36,122 nt of DNA from an uncultured beta proteobacterium (GTDB taxonomy: Bacteria; Pseudomonadota; Gammaproteobacteria; Burkholderiales; SG8-41), in contig CAIZLW010000161.1 in assembly GCA_903933915.1 (NCBI GenBank), positions 1 through 36,122 on the forward strand, in the 5' to 3' direction. The notes below the pieces were generated by a model, which was not told where the DNA came from, made no database searches, and was given only the letters and a program-made list of their open reading frames with translations. The number at the start of each line of letters is the position of its first letter. Position 1 is the first letter of the stretch. The position numbers were made by a program, and so were the translations under genes. Below, piece after piece: positions 35,585-36,122 of the stretch.

Positions 35585-36122
35585 CAGGACAGCACCTCTG
35601 CCGGATCAGCGGCAACGCTGGCACGGCACAGTGCCAGCCCTTTTTCGATCAATCCCCGGGGCAGGGAACGGCCGATAAACACCATCGTCGTCTCACGGGG
35701 TTCACCGTTCGCCCAAGGCTTGCCTTCGTCTGCGCCGAAGAGCATGTGCACCCCTTGGAAAATCACTCGCCTTGACTTGCCTTCGATATTGAGCACACCC
35801 TTGTAGCGCAGTAAATCAGTGCCGTAAGTTTGCAGAAGAAGGCTGAAAAAAGTTTCCAGCCTTTCCAGGTCAAAGGCTTCTGCATCGCGGTATGCGAATG
35901 AGCCGATGTCATCGTCATGCTCGTGGGTGACATCTTCCAGAAAAGCCGGATCCACCTGCAAAATGGTGTCCAGCCTGAATCCGTGGATGTCGAGGACCTC
36001 CGCAACATCAACGCTGCCGAACACGACCGGCAAAATCGGTGCCCGCGGGTTGATTGCGTGCAGCCGCTTTTGCAGCGCTTCAACCTCTCCGCCGCTCACC
36101 AGATCGGTCTTGGACAGCAGAA
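35584..36122 (-). CDS. COG0523 GTPase, C-terminal part (5' end beyond window)
   Basis: The frame is open to the right edge, and the visible part begins in the G4 motif LLSKTDLV. The rest is the linker RLHAINPRAPILPVVFGSVD, an acidic His/Asp stretch THEHDDD and a CobW C-terminal domain with ETFFSLLLQTYGTDLLRYKGVLNIEG and RRVIFQGVHMLF. An internal ATG at 36099 is not the real start, since the conserved motif precedes it. This is a different subgroup from the CxCC-bearing COG0523 protein downstream, closer to YjiA/YeiR-like proteins. About 179 residues are visible. Confidence 0.9.
   Translation of the reverse strand, partial: LLSKTDLVSGGEVEALQKRLHAINPRAPILPVVFGSVDVAEVLDIHGFRLDTILQVDPAFLEDVTHEHDDDIGSFAYRDAEAFDLERLETFFSLLLQTYGTDLLRYKGVLNIEGKSRRVIFQGVHMLFGADEGKPWANGEPRETTMVFIGRSLPRGLIEKGLALCRASVAADPAEVLS

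Overview
The window reads as a chromosomal segment of a GC-rich betaproteobacterium. The evidence is the gene order ptsH-ptsI, the overlapping metX-metW pair, the divergent gatCAB / mreBCD-mrdA-rodA-rlpA arrangement, and the character of the proteins. No rRNA, tRNA, CRISPR array, prophage or complete insertion sequence was seen. No gene-free stretch reaches 300 bases; the longest gap (2096-2250) is filled by a promoter, a riboswitch and a terminator in front of metX.

Housekeeping part (1-17214). ptsH and ptsI encode HPr and enzyme I, the common arm of the phosphotransferase system. A sigma70-like promoter, a SAM-II type riboswitch and an intrinsic terminator precede metX-metW (methionine synthesis). 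Then come ampG and xthA (minus strand), pyrE with a DUF4124 protein (plus), and gatC-gatA-gatB (minus, Glu/Asp-tRNA amidotransferase). Divergent from gatC is the cell-elongation cluster mreB-mreC-mreD-mrdA-rodA-rlpA.

Metal-acquisition part (17347-36122). Every gene is on the minus strand, in two blocks. The proximal block is read from a strong promoter at 27497-27524. It encodes a DUF2946 protein, a PCu(A)C copper chaperone, a small membrane protein with a Cys-x-Cys tail, a TonB-dependent receptor, a copper-uptake-associated protein, an orphan IS5-type DUF4096 protein, a second TonB-dependent receptor, a BNR beta-propeller protein, a thioredoxin-fold protein, and then TonB-ExbB-ExbD. It looks like a self-contained outer-membrane import system, most probably for copper, carrying its own energiser.

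The distal block (27609-36122, 5' end beyond the window) looks like a zinc-starvation cluster. It holds a COG0523 GTPase (partial), a zinc-finger-less DksA paralogue, DUF1826, a small unknown protein, a second COG0523 GTPase with a CxCC motif, a MacB/FtsX-type ABC transporter, a Cys/His-rich exported protein, a DUF3299 protein, a His-rich exported protein and a ZnuD-like receptor. A terminator at 27564-27600 separates the two blocks. The zinc receptor has no tonB of its own and may share the neighbouring one.

The observations most worth a second look are the 12-gene copper-type operon, the zinc-linked FtsX-type ABC module of unclear substrate, the SAM-II riboswitch joined to a terminator whose stem also holds the likely metX ribosome binding site, and a nested palindromic element inside the 5' coding part of the copper-uptake-associated gene.
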